Of a DNA stretch of 8,909 bases, positions 1 through 7,129 are shown piece by piece. The DNA is taken from assembly GCA_016929985.1 (NCBI GenBank), contig JAFGIH010000460.1:1-8909 (forward strand), given 5' to 3'. The position numbers and the translations under genes are program-made. Numbering within the stretch: the first letter of the stretch is position 1; every line of letters starts with the position of its first letter. Under the pieces are notes generated by a model. The model was given only the letters and a program-made list of their open reading frames with translations, had not been told where the DNA came from and did no database searches. The DNA comes from Thermoleophilia bacterium (GTDB lineage: Bacteria > Actinomycetota > Thermoleophilia > RBG-16-64-13).

Positions 1-193
1 GGAGCCATTTGTGCCAGGATTCGAACACTTGACGGTTCGGTAACCTGTACCAGACCTCAATGGTTCGACGATCATGGACGCGGACCTCCTTCACCAGACG
101 GTGGAGGAGGTCCTTCTATTGGGAGTTCGTCGCCCTTGCCGTCATGTGCTCGAACTGGTCAAGAAGTCCCAACAGCGCTCCTCCGTCGACCGA
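1..193 (-). pseudogene. C-terminal remnant of a serine site-specific recombinase (copy 1)
   Basis: Read on the minus strand, this stretch encodes LLGLLDQFEHM, an in-frame TAG, then KDLLHRLVKEVRVHDRRTIEVWYRLPN. This matches in style the end of the coiled-coil and the last beta strands of large serine recombinases (resolvase/invertase superfamily), which bind DNA and cut att sites. No catalytic N-terminal domain or zinc ribbon is present, so it cannot be active. It aligns codon for codon with a second remnant at 6702-7105, from SVD at 185-193 down to WYRLPN. A one-base indel after LPN puts the last residues (SWHKWL) in another frame from copy 2. The fragment runs off the left window edge, so its true end is unseen. 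Upstream of about 193 the frame stays open to about 275, but the homology fades. Family assignment is by motif recognition, without a database search. Confidence 0.68.
1..193. repeat. Diverged direct repeat, left copy
   Basis: Positions 1-193 align with 6712-6905 in the same orientation with a single one-base indel. Identical blocks include the first 15 bases, 11 bases beginning GGTTCGGTAAC at 34, and 29 bases at 89-117. Between blocks the copies differ often, and many differences fall at third codon positions of the recombinase frame. The repeat is therefore an old duplication of recombinase coding sequence, not a recent insertion-sequence pair. The left end is cut by the window. Confidence 0.8.
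82..120 (+). terminator. Hairpin with U-rich tail inside recombinase remnant copy 1
   Basis: The arms 82-95 (GGACCTCCTTCACC) and 100-113 pair over 14 bp with one T-G wobble around the 4-nt loop AGAC. TTCTATT follows at 114-120. On the plus strand this has the form of an intrinsic terminator and would stop transcripts entering from the left before they reach the large gene at 524. The minus-strand side is not followed by a T-run. The same hairpin is kept at 6792-6832. It also lies within the recombinase codons KDLLHRLVKEV, so the palindrome could be an accident of codon choice. Confidence 0.42.
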
Positions 194-280
194 GGCGAGT
201 TTCAGTTGATGCGGCCGACTTCCGAACTCGCCGCTTCCTTGTGCAGTTGGATCTACCCACGCTGTTCTTGGCAATTATAG

Positions 281-310
281 TTGATATGCTTGGCATACAT
301 GTGCTAGACT
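281..310 (+). promoter_or_regulatory. Possible sigma70-type promoter for the large gene
   Basis: TTGATA at 281-286 and TAGACT at 305-310 are 18 bp apart, with TGC directly before the -10-like hexamer (an extended -10). They lie in a local AT-rich island (about 268-316) in otherwise GC-rich DNA, between the recombinase remnant and the large gene. Transcription from here would give a leader of about 205 nt. The -10 match is only four of six, and promoter consensus in this lineage is not known. The remaining non-coding stretch, 311-472, shows only short weak inverted repeats. Confidence 0.25.
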
Positions 311-472
311 GTAGGAAGATGACGCACAAGCAACTGAGGAGACTCAACCGTGCACGCTGGCGGGACACTCGAACTCGCGCTGCGTGTCAGACGACGCGAG
401 ACCTTGACGGGCGTGTCGCCCCGTAGACGAAGCAGCCCGCCGTGACCTCACCGCCGCCGGCCCATGGCAGCG

Positions 473-518
473 GTCCTTCTTGGAGTCTGTTCGTGGTCAG
501 GGCGGTCTCAGGAAGGAC
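473..518 (+). promoter_or_regulatory. Possible RBS-occluding hairpin ahead of the large gene
   Basis: The Shine-Dalgarno-like AGGAAGG (510-516) lies 7 nt before the ATG at 524. The segment AGGAAGGAC (510-518) pairs with GTCCTTCTT (473-481) over 9 bp with one G-U wobble, and G482-C509 can extend it, leaving a loop of about 26-28 nt. Folded, the ribosome binding site would be hidden; opened, it would be free. This is seen by pairing only. No known riboswitch class or ligand site was recognised. Confidence 0.35.
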
Positions 519-523
519 AGGAT

Positions 524-3500
524 ATGAGGTGCGCACTGGCACTCGTTTGTCTAGTCGTCGCGTCCACGTGTGCTGACGCGGGCGACAACCCGAACGTCAA
601 CATCTTCCTTGAATTCGCGGGAGGAACGAACGAGATCTACCCAGCACCCGGTCACGTGACAGCCACGGTGTATCTGGAGAGCTTCGGTCCCTCTGGTGGG
701 ACACTGGGACTGGAGTTCGCGATCAGCGCATCTCCGGGTCTGGTGCTCATGAGCTACAACAGCCTTCTGGATGGCGCCGACATCGGCGACCCCACCAGCG
801 GCTGGTTCGTCACCAGCTCGTCGTGCGCCATGCCGGACGGTCAGGGCCGGTTGGCCGTAGCCGAGGTCACGTACTACTACTCAGGGACGCCAGGTGTGCT
901 TGAGATAGTCTCCAATCCGGGCGGCGCCCGCGGGGTCACAGACTGCAACTTAGACGAGGACCAGTGGTGCGTTCGTCTCTCGCCGTCGGGTCACGGCGGG
1001 GTTTGGATGGCTCCTCCTCCTGGAGACTGCCCGCCTGCTGATCCACATCCGCACCGCATGGATGTTCCCTCCGAGTACTCCACGATCCAGGCTGGCATCG
1101 ACGCGGCTGCGGTTGGTGACACGGTGCTCGTAGCGGCTGGAACCTACTCCACGTCCACGAACGGCGAGACGTTCCCTCTGACGATGAAGAGCGGTGTGTA
1201 TCTGCTAGGGGAGTCTGGGCCATTCTCAACGATCGTCGATGCTCAGAGTCAAGCACGCGTGATGGACTGCGATGGTGCCTCGTCAGCCACGATCATAGAG
1301 GGTCTCGCGTTCTCGAATGGATACGTGGAGGCCTCGAACGGCGCCGGCGTGTCTTGCGTGGGGTCGTCTCCCCAGTTCGTGTCGTGCTGGTTCTCGCACA
1401 ACGAGATTCACTCTGATGTCGCGACTGCCCACGGAGGGGCCGGCCTGTACGGCAATAGCGCGAGCGAGCTGACTGTAACCGACTGCACGTTCACCGGGAA
1501 CATCTTCACCGGGACATCCGGGTCGCTTGTCGGCGCAGCGCTCAAGTGCGGTCCAGGGAGCGTTTCCGGGTGCAGCTTCAAACAGAATGACCCGTCACCC
1601 GCCGGAGTCGCCACGGTCTACTTCACAGCTTCCGTGGGCGCGGTTGTCTCGGACTGCGCTGTCTTCGACAACACCAAAGGGGGCGTCTACTTCTTGAGCG
1701 TTGACGACGCTAGTGTCGAGGACTGCCTCATAGAGGGCAACGGTGCGGGCTACCAAGTATGGGGGTCTCACTCGCCCCTGACGATTTCCGGCAGCACCAT
1801 CTACGGAGGAGAGGTAACTGCGATCAGTGTGTTCTGGGATCCCGTGGTGATCGAGAACACGATCGTCGCATTCAACGCGGGAGACGCGGTCGGCTGCGCG
1901 TCGGGGGCCACTGCCACGGTGACCTGTAGCGATTTCTATGGCAACGGAGGCGACTGGGTCGGTTGTGTGGAGGGGATGAACGGTGTGGATGGAAACCTCT
2001 CGGCTGATCCGCTGTTCTGTGACCCGTCACTTGGTCACTTTGGTCTGTGCAGTGACTCCCCCTGTCAGGAGGGGATGAACCCGGAGTGTGGCCTGATCGG
2101 TTACTACGGAGTGCAGTGTGCCGACTGTGCACCTGTTGACATCGAAGTGACACCACTGTCTCTGCAGTTCGATCTGTTCACCGGACAGAGGGACTCCGCG
2201 TACGTCAGCGTGGCCAACTGGGGGACCGCTCCGCTGGAGTGGTGGATTACTGAGGAACCCCCGGGAGCTGTTCTCGGCAGACGCCAGGCGAGTGGTGGGA
2301 GTGACGCGTCGCACGGTGCGGGAGTTCGGGACACCTCCTGTGTCTGGCTGGATGAGAACCCCGGCAGCGGAACGGTCGCAGCCGGGGCGGCGCCAGACAC
2401 GATCGTAGTGTCGGTTGACGCGTCAGGGCTGTCCACAGGCTCCTACGCGTGCGACATCGCGGTCCACAGCGACGACCCGGACGAGCCCGTGGTGCTCGTT
2501 CCAGTGACCATGTCGGTCAGCGAACGACCCGTTCATGCCTTCCTACGGTTCGAGAACGACCAGAACTACGTCGAACCCGAGCCATACACAACCATCACGG
2601 CGACCCTCTTCCTGGACGGTCTCGATGCCGGTGAGGGCATAACCGAGGTCGATTTCATGGTGGAACGCTCATTCGGTGGTATCACCGCTAACTGGACCAA
2701 TCTCCTCGGCGGCCTGACCTTTGGGACTCCGGAGACCGGCTGCGTCGTTGCCGGAGCGTGCGCGCAGCCCGACTCCTCGGGACGTGTGGCTATCGCGGAG
2801 ATGAGCTACGTCTACGACGGGACACCCGGCGACCTTCAACTCGCAGGTCATCCGGAGTACGGGCGCACGGCGTATGACTGCGCCTCGAACGCCCGCACCT
2901 GGTGCGTCGACAGACGTCCATCGGGGCATGCCGGGGTCGGTGTGGCTCCTCCTCCAGGCGACTGCGACATCGATCGTCCCCACCTGTGGCGCGTCCCATC
3001 ACAGGTGGCGACGATCTCAGCGGCAGTTGACTCAGCTGCTTACGGGGACACGGTTCTCGTTGCAACGGGCACGTACTCGGGGGAGACCGGAGAGACGTTC
3101 CCGATCTCTCTCAAGAACGGGCTTGCTCTGGTGGCTGAGTCCTCCCCGGTCGTGGTGCTAAGAGAAGAACCGTACGGCTCGGCGAGAGGCCCAATCCTCA
3201 CATGCGACGGTGTTGACAGCACAGCGGTCGTCATGGGTATCGACTTCGAATTCGGCGAATATGACCCGTCGTGGCCTCCTAAGTACCCGGTATTCGATTG
3301 CGTCGGGTCGTCTCCGCGCGTCAGCTTCTGCTCATTCTCAGGGTGTAGGTCAGCCACCTTCGGTGCGGGAGTGCGATGCCGTTCATCTTCACCTGAGTTC
3401 AGCTTCTGCGGCTTCGAGGACAACATAAATCGGGTGGGCTTCGGCGGCGCGGGTTGCCTGGTCGAAGAGGGATCGGTGGGCCGCTTCGTTGACTGCCGGT

Positions 3501-6331
3501 TTTACGAGAACGTAGGCCTGTGGGGTGGGGCCGCGCGAGTGGATCCTTCCAGCGAGGCCATCTTCAACCGATGCTGCTTCTGGAATAACCACGCTGATGC
3601 TGGGGGAGGGGGGGTCTACAACGAGGGTGAGACGACGCTCTCATCGTGCACCCTGGTGTTGAACTCTTCAACACCCGACACTGCGGGCAGTGCCGTCTAC
3701 TGCTCTCATGGTGCCACGTGTCTTCTGGAGGCGTGTCTGATAGCACACAACTACGGAACACTGCCGGTCGCCTGTGATGACAGCGTGGCAATCGTGATCG
3801 TAGGCACGGACATCTATGAGCCTCTCATAGATCCATGGGTTGGAGATCTGGAGTCGGAGTACGGTTCCATGAATGACAACTTCTACGCCGAGCCGTTCTT
3901 CGTCAACGCGTATGGGGGAGACCTCTTCCTGTTGGAAAACTCCCCATGTCTGCCGGGCGTCAGCCCGTCCGGAGAACTGGTGGGCTGCTTCGGCGTGGGA
4001 ACAGCGGGTTCGTACGTGCCGAAGACGCTGTTTGTACCCGACATTTTCCCGACCATCGGTGAAGCGATCGCCGCCGCAACTGCCACCGACACGATCCGCG
4101 TATCGGAGGGAACGTACTGCTATGACGAGACGTTCCCTCTGAGACTCCACTCCGGGGCGGTGCTGCTGGGGGCGGGCGCGGTAGAGACAACGATTATGCC
4201 TCCCGAGTCAGACCTTCGCGTTCTCGAGGCAGGACCCGCGGATGACTTCGCTCAGCCCATTGTCAGAGCTGTCCAGATCTACCGTGGATCTGCGCCGCTC
4301 AGTGGCGGCGGGATGGCCATTTCGCGGAGCGGCTCTGTCTATCAGAGCTACACGCCGGGCTGGCTATTCCAAGACTGCGAATTCTCCCAAAGCTCGGCTG
4401 AATACGGGGGAGCCGTGTTCGTGGGGCAGTCTCGGGTCGCGTTCTCGGGCTGCAGGTTCTACTACAACGAGGCATCCTCTTGTGGCGGTGCGGTAGTCAC
4501 GACGGGCCCCGTCGAGTTCGCCGATTGCATCTTCGCATGGAACTCGGCGGAGAACGATGGAGGCGCCATATGGAGGCAGCTGGGTCCGCTCGCCGTGGAC
4601 GGCTGCACCTTCCACGGGAACTCCGCCGAGTTCGGCTCTGGAATCACGAACAGCGAGTGGGACACTGGATCCTCTGTGGCAGTAGAGCGCACGATCGTGT
4701 CAGGAGGCCTGCGGGGTGAAGGCATCCGCGACGACGCACAGAGCCTGGTTCTCTCGTGCTGCGACCTGTACGGGAACCAGGGCGGCGACTGGGTCGGGAG
4801 CATCGCGTCGCAGGCGGACACGGCCGGCAATTTCTCGGCGCCGCCGGACTTCTGCTACACGCCTCCGGTGGCCATGGATGGGTATTTCATGCTGAGTGAT
4901 GAGTCCCCGTGCCTACCCGGGAATAGTCCTTGCGGCGAGCTTGTTGGCGCCCTCGGTATGGGAGCATGCGACGGTCTGGACATCGCAGTGAGTCCGTCCA
5001 GCATCTCGTTCGAACTCGCGCCGGGACAGTCCGATACCGCAGTGCTGCAATTGTGGGACGACTCCTACTATCCGAGCACGCCGTGGAGTTTCCTCACAGC
5101 ACACGAGGTGGACGGTCGTACAGGGAACCTCGAGTTCCCGTCAGACATGCCGCACGAGGCTGAGGTCGTGCCGGCCGGACGCGAGCATGACGCCATCCCG
5201 ATTGTCCGGAGCGGCGCTTCCTCGGGTGGTCCCGGGTGGCGAGGCGGTGGCGGACCCGATCCGTTCGGCTACACGTGGACCGACAGCGACGAGCCCGGCG
5301 GACCTGAGTACGTCTGGGAGGACATCTCCTCGGTCGGCACGGAGGTCACGCTCTCGGATGAGAGCGACATTCTGGTCCAGCTGCCTTTCTCGTTTCCGTT
5401 CTACGGTCTCAACCGAACGACGGTGGGAATCTCGTCGAATGGCTTTCTCACGTTTGCTCCGGAGCACGGTGAACTGACGTGGGACGTCCGGCCAATTCCG
5501 GTAGCGGGCTATCCAAATGCCATGATCGCACCTTTCTGGACCGACCTTGATCCGGATCTCGGAGGTTCAATCTACCACTACGGCGACGCTGCAGGCGGTC
5601 GGTTCGTGGTGCAATACGACGATGTCCCGTTCTACAACTCGACGGACGGCCACTCCTTCCAGGCGATACTGCACCGTTCGGGGGAGATCGTCTTCCATTA
5701 CCAGGACGTCAACGCGCCCGAGCCGACGGCCATGTACTACTGCACTGGCATCGAGAACGACGACGGCACCGGTGGGCTCGGAGTCGCGTACTGCGACTCT
5801 CTCATCCACGATGAGATGGCGGTGCGCATCACCGGCCCCGGCTACTGGCTGTCCTGGGACCCGGTAGGTGGCTTGATCGACTACTATGGCACCGGAGAGG
5901 TCAACATCGTCGCGAATGCCACGGGTCTTGAGGAAGGAGCATACACATCAGCGCTCCTTGTTCTGGGCGACGACCCTTCTCAGCCGCAGGTCCCGGTTCC
6001 GATCACGCTCAACGTGACAAGCACTGGCATCGAAGAAGAAGGAGTGCCACGGGACTACGCGCTTCACGCGAACCACCCGAATCCCTTCAATCCCATCACG
6101 ACCATAAGCTACGATCTCCCGGTCGCTGGCAAGGTCGAACTCTCCGTCTACAACGTGGCCGGTCGCCTGGTGCGCAGCCTCATACGCGACCAGGTGCGGC
6201 CGGCTGGCCGGCATGCCGTGACCTGGGACGGATGTGACGACAACCAAGAGGAAGTTGCCTCAGGTGTCTACTTCTACCGGATTGAGGCTGGGGAGTTCAG
6301 GGATATGAGACAGATGGTTCTGTTGAAGTGA
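524..6331 (+). CDS. Giant secreted modular beta-helix protein with C-terminal sorting domain
   Basis: This is a predicted exported surface or secreted protein of 1,935 residues; no catalytic residues were recognised. The ATG at 524 was chosen over the in-frame ATG at 464 because AGGAAGG lies 7 nt upstream and the N-terminus then reads as a signal peptide, with hydrophobic residues about 4-13 and a likely cut after ADA (residues 17-19). Domains in order: cohesin-like beta-sandwich 22-169; right-handed beta-helix 179-532; BACON-like sandwich 537-667; second sandwich 669-814; beta-helix 821-1160; beta-helix 1165-1482; first part of a BACON-like domain 1484-1530; Gly-rich linker; nidogen-like domain 1579-1770; rest of the BACON-like domain 1774-1832; FlgD-Ig-like sorting domain 1845-1935 with NHPNPFNP and SGVYFYRI. 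The sorting domain suggests outer-membrane export and surface anchoring, as in type IX secretion, though no secretion gene lies nearby. It is monocistronic, with hairpins on both sides. Binding or adhesion is the likely role, by inference. Confidence 0.93.
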   Translation: MRCALALVCLVVASTCADAGDNPNVNIFLEFAGGTNEIYPAPGHVTATVYLESFGPSGGTLGLEFAISASPGLVLMSYNSLLDGADIGDPTSGWFVTSSSCAMPDGQGRLAVAEVTYYYSGTPGVLEIVSNPGGARGVTDCNLDEDQWCVRLSPSGHGGVWMAPPPGDCPPADPHPHRMDVPSEYSTIQAGIDAAAVGDTVLVAAGTYSTSTNGETFPLTMKSGVYLLGESGPFSTIVDAQSQARVMDCDGASSATIIEGLAFSNGYVEASNGAGVSCVGSSPQFVSCWFSHNEIHSDVATAHGGAGLYGNSASELTVTDCTFTGNIFTGTSGSLVGAALKCGPGSVSGCSFKQNDPSPAGVATVYFTASVGAVVSDCAVFDNTKGGVYFLSVDDASVEDCLIEGNGAGYQVWGSHSPLTISGSTIYGGEVTAISVFWDPVVIENTIVAFNAGDAVGCASGATATVTCSDFYGNGGDWVGCVEGMNGVDGNLSADPLFCDPSLGHFGLCSDSPCQEGMNPECGLIGYYGVQCADCAPVDIEVTPLSLQFDLFTGQRDSAYVSVANWGTAPLEWWITEEPPGAVLGRRQASGGSDASHGAGVRDTSCVWLDENPGSGTVAAGAAPDTIVVSVDASGLSTGSYACDIAVHSDDPDEPVVLVPVTMSVSERPVHAFLRFENDQNYVEPEPYTTITATLFLDGLDAGEGITEVDFMVERSFGGITANWTNLLGGLTFGTPETGCVVAGACAQPDSSGRVAIAEMSYVYDGTPGDLQLAGHPEYGRTAYDCASNARTWCVDRRPSGHAGVGVAPPPGDCDIDRPHLWRVPSQVATISAAVDSAAYGDTVLVATGTYSGETGETFPISLKNGLALVAESSPVVVLREEPYGSARGPILTCDGVDSTAVVMGIDFEFGEYDPSWPPKYPVFDCVGSSPRVSFCSFSGCRSATFGAGVRCRSSSPEFSFCGFEDNINRVGFGGAGCLVEEGSVGRFVDCRFYENVGLWGGAARVDPSSEAIFNRCCFWNNHADAGGGGVYNEGETTLSSCTLVLNSSTPDTAGSAVYCSHGATCLLEACLIAHNYGTLPVACDDSVAIVIVGTDIYEPLIDPWVGDLESEYGSMNDNFYAEPFFVNAYGGDLFLLENSPCLPGVSPSGELVGCFGVGTAGSYVPKTLFVPDIFPTIGEAIAAATATDTIRVSEGTYCYDETFPLRLHSGAVLLGAGAVETTIMPPESDLRVLEAGPADDFAQPIVRAVQIYRGSAPLSGGGMAISRSGSVYQSYTPGWLFQDCEFSQSSAEYGGAVFVGQSRVAFSGCRFYYNEASSCGGAVVTTGPVEFADCIFAWNSAENDGGAIWRQLGPLAVDGCTFHGNSAEFGSGITNSEWDTGSSVAVERTIVSGGLRGEGIRDDAQSLVLSCCDLYGNQGGDWVGSIASQADTAGNFSAPPDFCYTPPVAMDGYFMLSDESPCLPGNSPCGELVGALGMGACDGLDIAVSPSSISFELAPGQSDTAVLQLWDDSYYPSTPWSFLTAHEVDGRTGNLEFPSDMPHEAEVVPAGREHDAIPIVRSGASSGGPGWRGGGGPDPFGYTWTDSDEPGGPEYVWEDISSVGTEVTLSDESDILVQLPFSFPFYGLNRTTVGISSNGFLTFAPEHGELTWDVRPIPVAGYPNAMIAPFWTDLDPDLGGSIYHYGDAAGGRFVVQYDDVPFYNSTDGHSFQAILHRSGEIVFHYQDVNAPEPTAMYYCTGIENDDGTGGLGVAYCDSLIHDEMAVRITGPGYWLSWDPVGGLIDYYGTGEVNIVANATGLEEGAYTSALLVLGDDPSQPQVPVPITLNVTSTGIEEEGVPRDYALHANHPNPFNPITTISYDLPVAGKVELSVYNVAGRLVRSLIRDQVRPAGRHAVTWDGCDDNQEEVASGVYFYRIEAGEFRDMRQMVLLK
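587..1030 (+). repeat. Beta-sandwich domain, first copy (encodes residues about 22-169)
   Basis: This part of the large gene encodes a beta-rich domain resembling cohesin-type sandwiches. It aligns with 2528-2965. Four cysteines, C101, C141, C149 and C169, have spacings of 40, 8 and 20 residues, identical to C746, C786, C794 and C814 in the second copy. Other shared points are YYYSGTPG/YVYDGTPG, SGHGGV/SGHAGV and the closing PPPGDC. Conserved cysteine spacing suggests disulfides and an exported location. The cohesin-like label rests on general fold pattern only. Confidence 0.7.
1058..2119 (+). repeat. Right-handed beta-helix module 1 (residues about 179-532)
   Basis: The module opens with the usual cap of extracellular parallel beta-helix proteins, VPSEYSTIQAGIDAA followed by GDTVLVAAGTY and GETFPLTMKSGVYLLGE. 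Many short rungs follow, ending in patterns such as CTFTGN and CSFKQN. It closes with a C-terminal cap GNLSADPLFC...SPC...CGLIGYYGVQC. The 16-base string starting GAGACGTTCC at 1166-1181 is repeated exactly at 4127-4142 in module 3. It is fused behind the first beta-sandwich. Confidence 0.8.
2528..2965 (+). repeat. Beta-sandwich domain, second copy (residues about 669-814)
   Basis: This is the internal duplicate of the domain encoded at 587-1030, with the same cysteine spacing and the same PPPGDC end directly before a beta-helix. The nucleotide sequences are clearly diverged, so the duplication is old. One extra cysteine (in GCVVAG) sits just before C746. Confidence 0.7.
2984..4003 (+). repeat. 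Right-handed beta-helix module 2 (residues about 821-1160)
   Basis: It opens with RVPSQVATISAAVDSAAYGDTVLVATGTY-type residues and GETFPISLKNGLALVAE, matching module 1 position by position. Rungs carry repeated FxxCxFxxN-like turns. The closing cap is NFYAEPFFVN...NSPCLPG...GELVGCFGVGT. Two copies of a sandwich-plus-helix cassette (587-2119 and 2528-4003) therefore occur in this gene, separated by the BACON-like domain. Confidence 0.8.
4016..4969 (+). repeat. Right-handed beta-helix module 3 (residues about 1165-1482)
   Basis: It opens with VPDIFPTIGEAIAAA, DTIRVSEGTY and DETFPLRLHSGAVLLGA, and closes with NFSAPPDFC...SPCLPGNSPCGELVGALGMGAC. It follows module 2 directly, without its own beta-sandwich, so the cassette lost or never gained that domain here. 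Rungs such as CDLYGNQGGDWVG echo CSDFYGNGGDWVG in module 1, which supports duplication from a common unit. Confidence 0.8.
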
Positions 6332-6363
6332 TAGGGAACGATCGGTCTCAAGCCGATTGCCCT

Positions 6364-6400
6364 GGGCGCCCCGCACTTCGGTGCGGGGCGCCTCAGTCTT
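6364..6400 (+). terminator. GC-rich hairpin after the large gene
   Basis: GGCGCCCCGCAC (6365-6376) and GTGCGGGGCGCC (6381-6392) pair perfectly over 12 bp around a TTCG tetraloop, with a further G-T wobble outside. The hairpin starts 33 nt after the stop codon. The 3' side is TCAGTCTT, only mildly T-rich, so it may be a weak intrinsic terminator or a 3'-end stabilising stem. Stem strength and position make it the best candidate for the end of the large transcript. Confidence 0.65.
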
Positions 6401-6568
6401 CAAGCACGACTGTCAGCGCCGCACCTCATTGGTGTCTCCTGTCCTGGGCGTCTTGGATGTGGCTTCAGAGGCGGGAGTCTTACCCTTCGGGGGCGCATCG
6501 TTCATGCGGAACGACAGACCTCTCCGGCAGTGCCGGCGTCGTGCAGCTGACCGTCTTGAAGCTTCCGC

Positions 6569-6707
6569 TCACGCAAGCGTGACCTCAACCGTCTGATCGC
6601 AGTAGCTGGCCCGGCCCGCGCCGTCTCTGCCATCGAGGGCTACGTGCCGGATTCGGAACCAGACCTCCGTCCGGGCCGGACCCCGTCTGCGTCGAATACT
6701 GTCACAT
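6569..6707 (-). pseudogene. Short decayed coding-like scrap related to the recombinase remnant
   Basis: The minus strand here encodes GPARTEVWFRIRHVALDG and ends EVTLA then a stop. The part at 6641-6676 matches 7023-7058 in the second recombinase remnant, where the minus strand encodes ARTDVRFRIWHV. Of eight differences over 36 bases, most are silent or at third codon positions, which suggests both once coded for protein in this frame. It may be a second partial copy of the recombinase region; the EVTL ending also resembles a fibronectin type III strand. The rest of 6401-6701 shows nothing convincing except small dyads: TCACGC-AA-GCGTGA at 6569-6582 and CCGGCA-G-TGCCGG at 6524-6536. Confidence 0.3.
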
Positions 6708-6711
6708 TCGA

Positions 6712-6905
6712 GGAGCCATTTGTGCCGGTGTACTAACCGAGGCCTGGTTCGGTAACGCGTACCAGATCTCGATCGTGCTCCGGTCATGAACGAGGACCTT
6801 CTTCACCAGACGGTGGAGGAGGTCCTTCTTTTGGGGGTTGGTCCCCTGTGCCATTACGTCCTCAAGGTTGTTCGCAGGGCCTCAAAGCATCTCCCGGTCT
6901 ACGCT
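6712..6905. repeat. Diverged direct repeat, right copy
   Basis: This is the partner of 1-193, in the same orientation about 6.7 kb away. The best block is the 29 bases at 6801-6829, identical to 89-117. Beyond 6905 this copy keeps recombinase sequence that the left copy lacks or has lost. Confidence 0.8.
6792..6832 (+). terminator. Hairpin with U-rich tail inside recombinase remnant copy 2
   Basis: The arms 6794-6807 and 6812-6825 pair over 14 bp around the AGAC loop with two T-G wobbles. A6793-T6826 and G6792-T6827 extend it to 16 bp. CTTTT follows at 6828-6832. The shape is that of an intrinsic terminator on the plus strand and could stop read-through from the large gene. Relative to copy 1, the left-arm change C to T keeps pairing as a wobble, and the outer A-T pair is new. 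Confidence 0.45.
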
Positions 6906-7129
6906 CGGCTTCTCCGCGCTGAGGCGGCGGTTAGTCTCCTACCAGATGCGGGCCATGAACTGCTCGTCGCGGAACATCGCATTGATGTCCTGCAGGATCG
7001 CGCCCTCGAGGAGATCGGCCCGCACGTGCCAAATCCGAAACCGGACGTCGGTCCGGGCTCGATCCTGGCGGCGCCGCAAGCGAAGCAGAGGAAAAGCGCG
7101 CCACACTGGTGTTGGTTCCAGAGCTTTGC

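Larger units (their letters stand above)
6702..7105 (-). pseudogene. C-terminal remnant of a serine site-specific recombinase (copy 2)
   Basis: One minus-strand frame reads VRADLLEGAILQDINAMF, then RDEQFMARIW, TAG, ETNRRLSAEKPSVDREML, TGA, then NNLEDVMAQGTNPQ, KKDLLHRLVKKVLVHD, IEIWYALPN, and ends TPAQMAPRM before TGA at 6702-6704. This pattern (start of the post-ribbon domain, coiled-coil, final basic beta strands) is that of large serine recombinases. Two in-frame stops, a coiled-coil that looks shortened, and the absence of any N-terminal catalytic domain mark it as dead. Just upstream a different frame reads CFACG, which could be the remains of the zinc ribbon after a frameshift. It lies tail-to-tail with the large gene and head-to-head with the gene at 7437. 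Stop-codon readthrough is unlikely given the missing catalytic part. Confidence 0.72.

Noticed and set aside
15..60. tRNA T-arm-like string (GTTCGAATCC on the minus strand)
   Set aside because: The flanking bases do not pair into a 5-bp T stem, no D or anticodon arm is found beside it, and the second repeat copy lacks it.
464..523. N-terminal extension of the giant protein from the in-frame ATG at 464
   Set aside because: It would place 20 residues containing Arg, Gln, Glu and Asp ahead of the signal peptide. No good RBS precedes 464, whereas AGGAAGG is well placed for 524.
700..3500. Several further minus- and plus-strand open frames of 60-130 codons across the giant gene
   Set aside because: All overlap the 1,935-residue protein, whose repeated domains fully explain the region. 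None shows a start signal or motif of its own.
6413..6505. 30-codon minus-strand open frame starting MNDAPPKGKTP
   Set aside because: It is short, with low-complexity Lys/Thr/Pro content and no clear RBS, and no relative is visible in the window. It could be a scrap of the decayed region but is not supportable as a gene.
1..6905. Composite transposon or integron cassette bounded by the two direct repeats
   Set aside because: The repeats are strongly diverged fragments of recombinase coding sequence. No terminal inverted repeats, target-site duplications or attC-type paired core sites were found at their ends.
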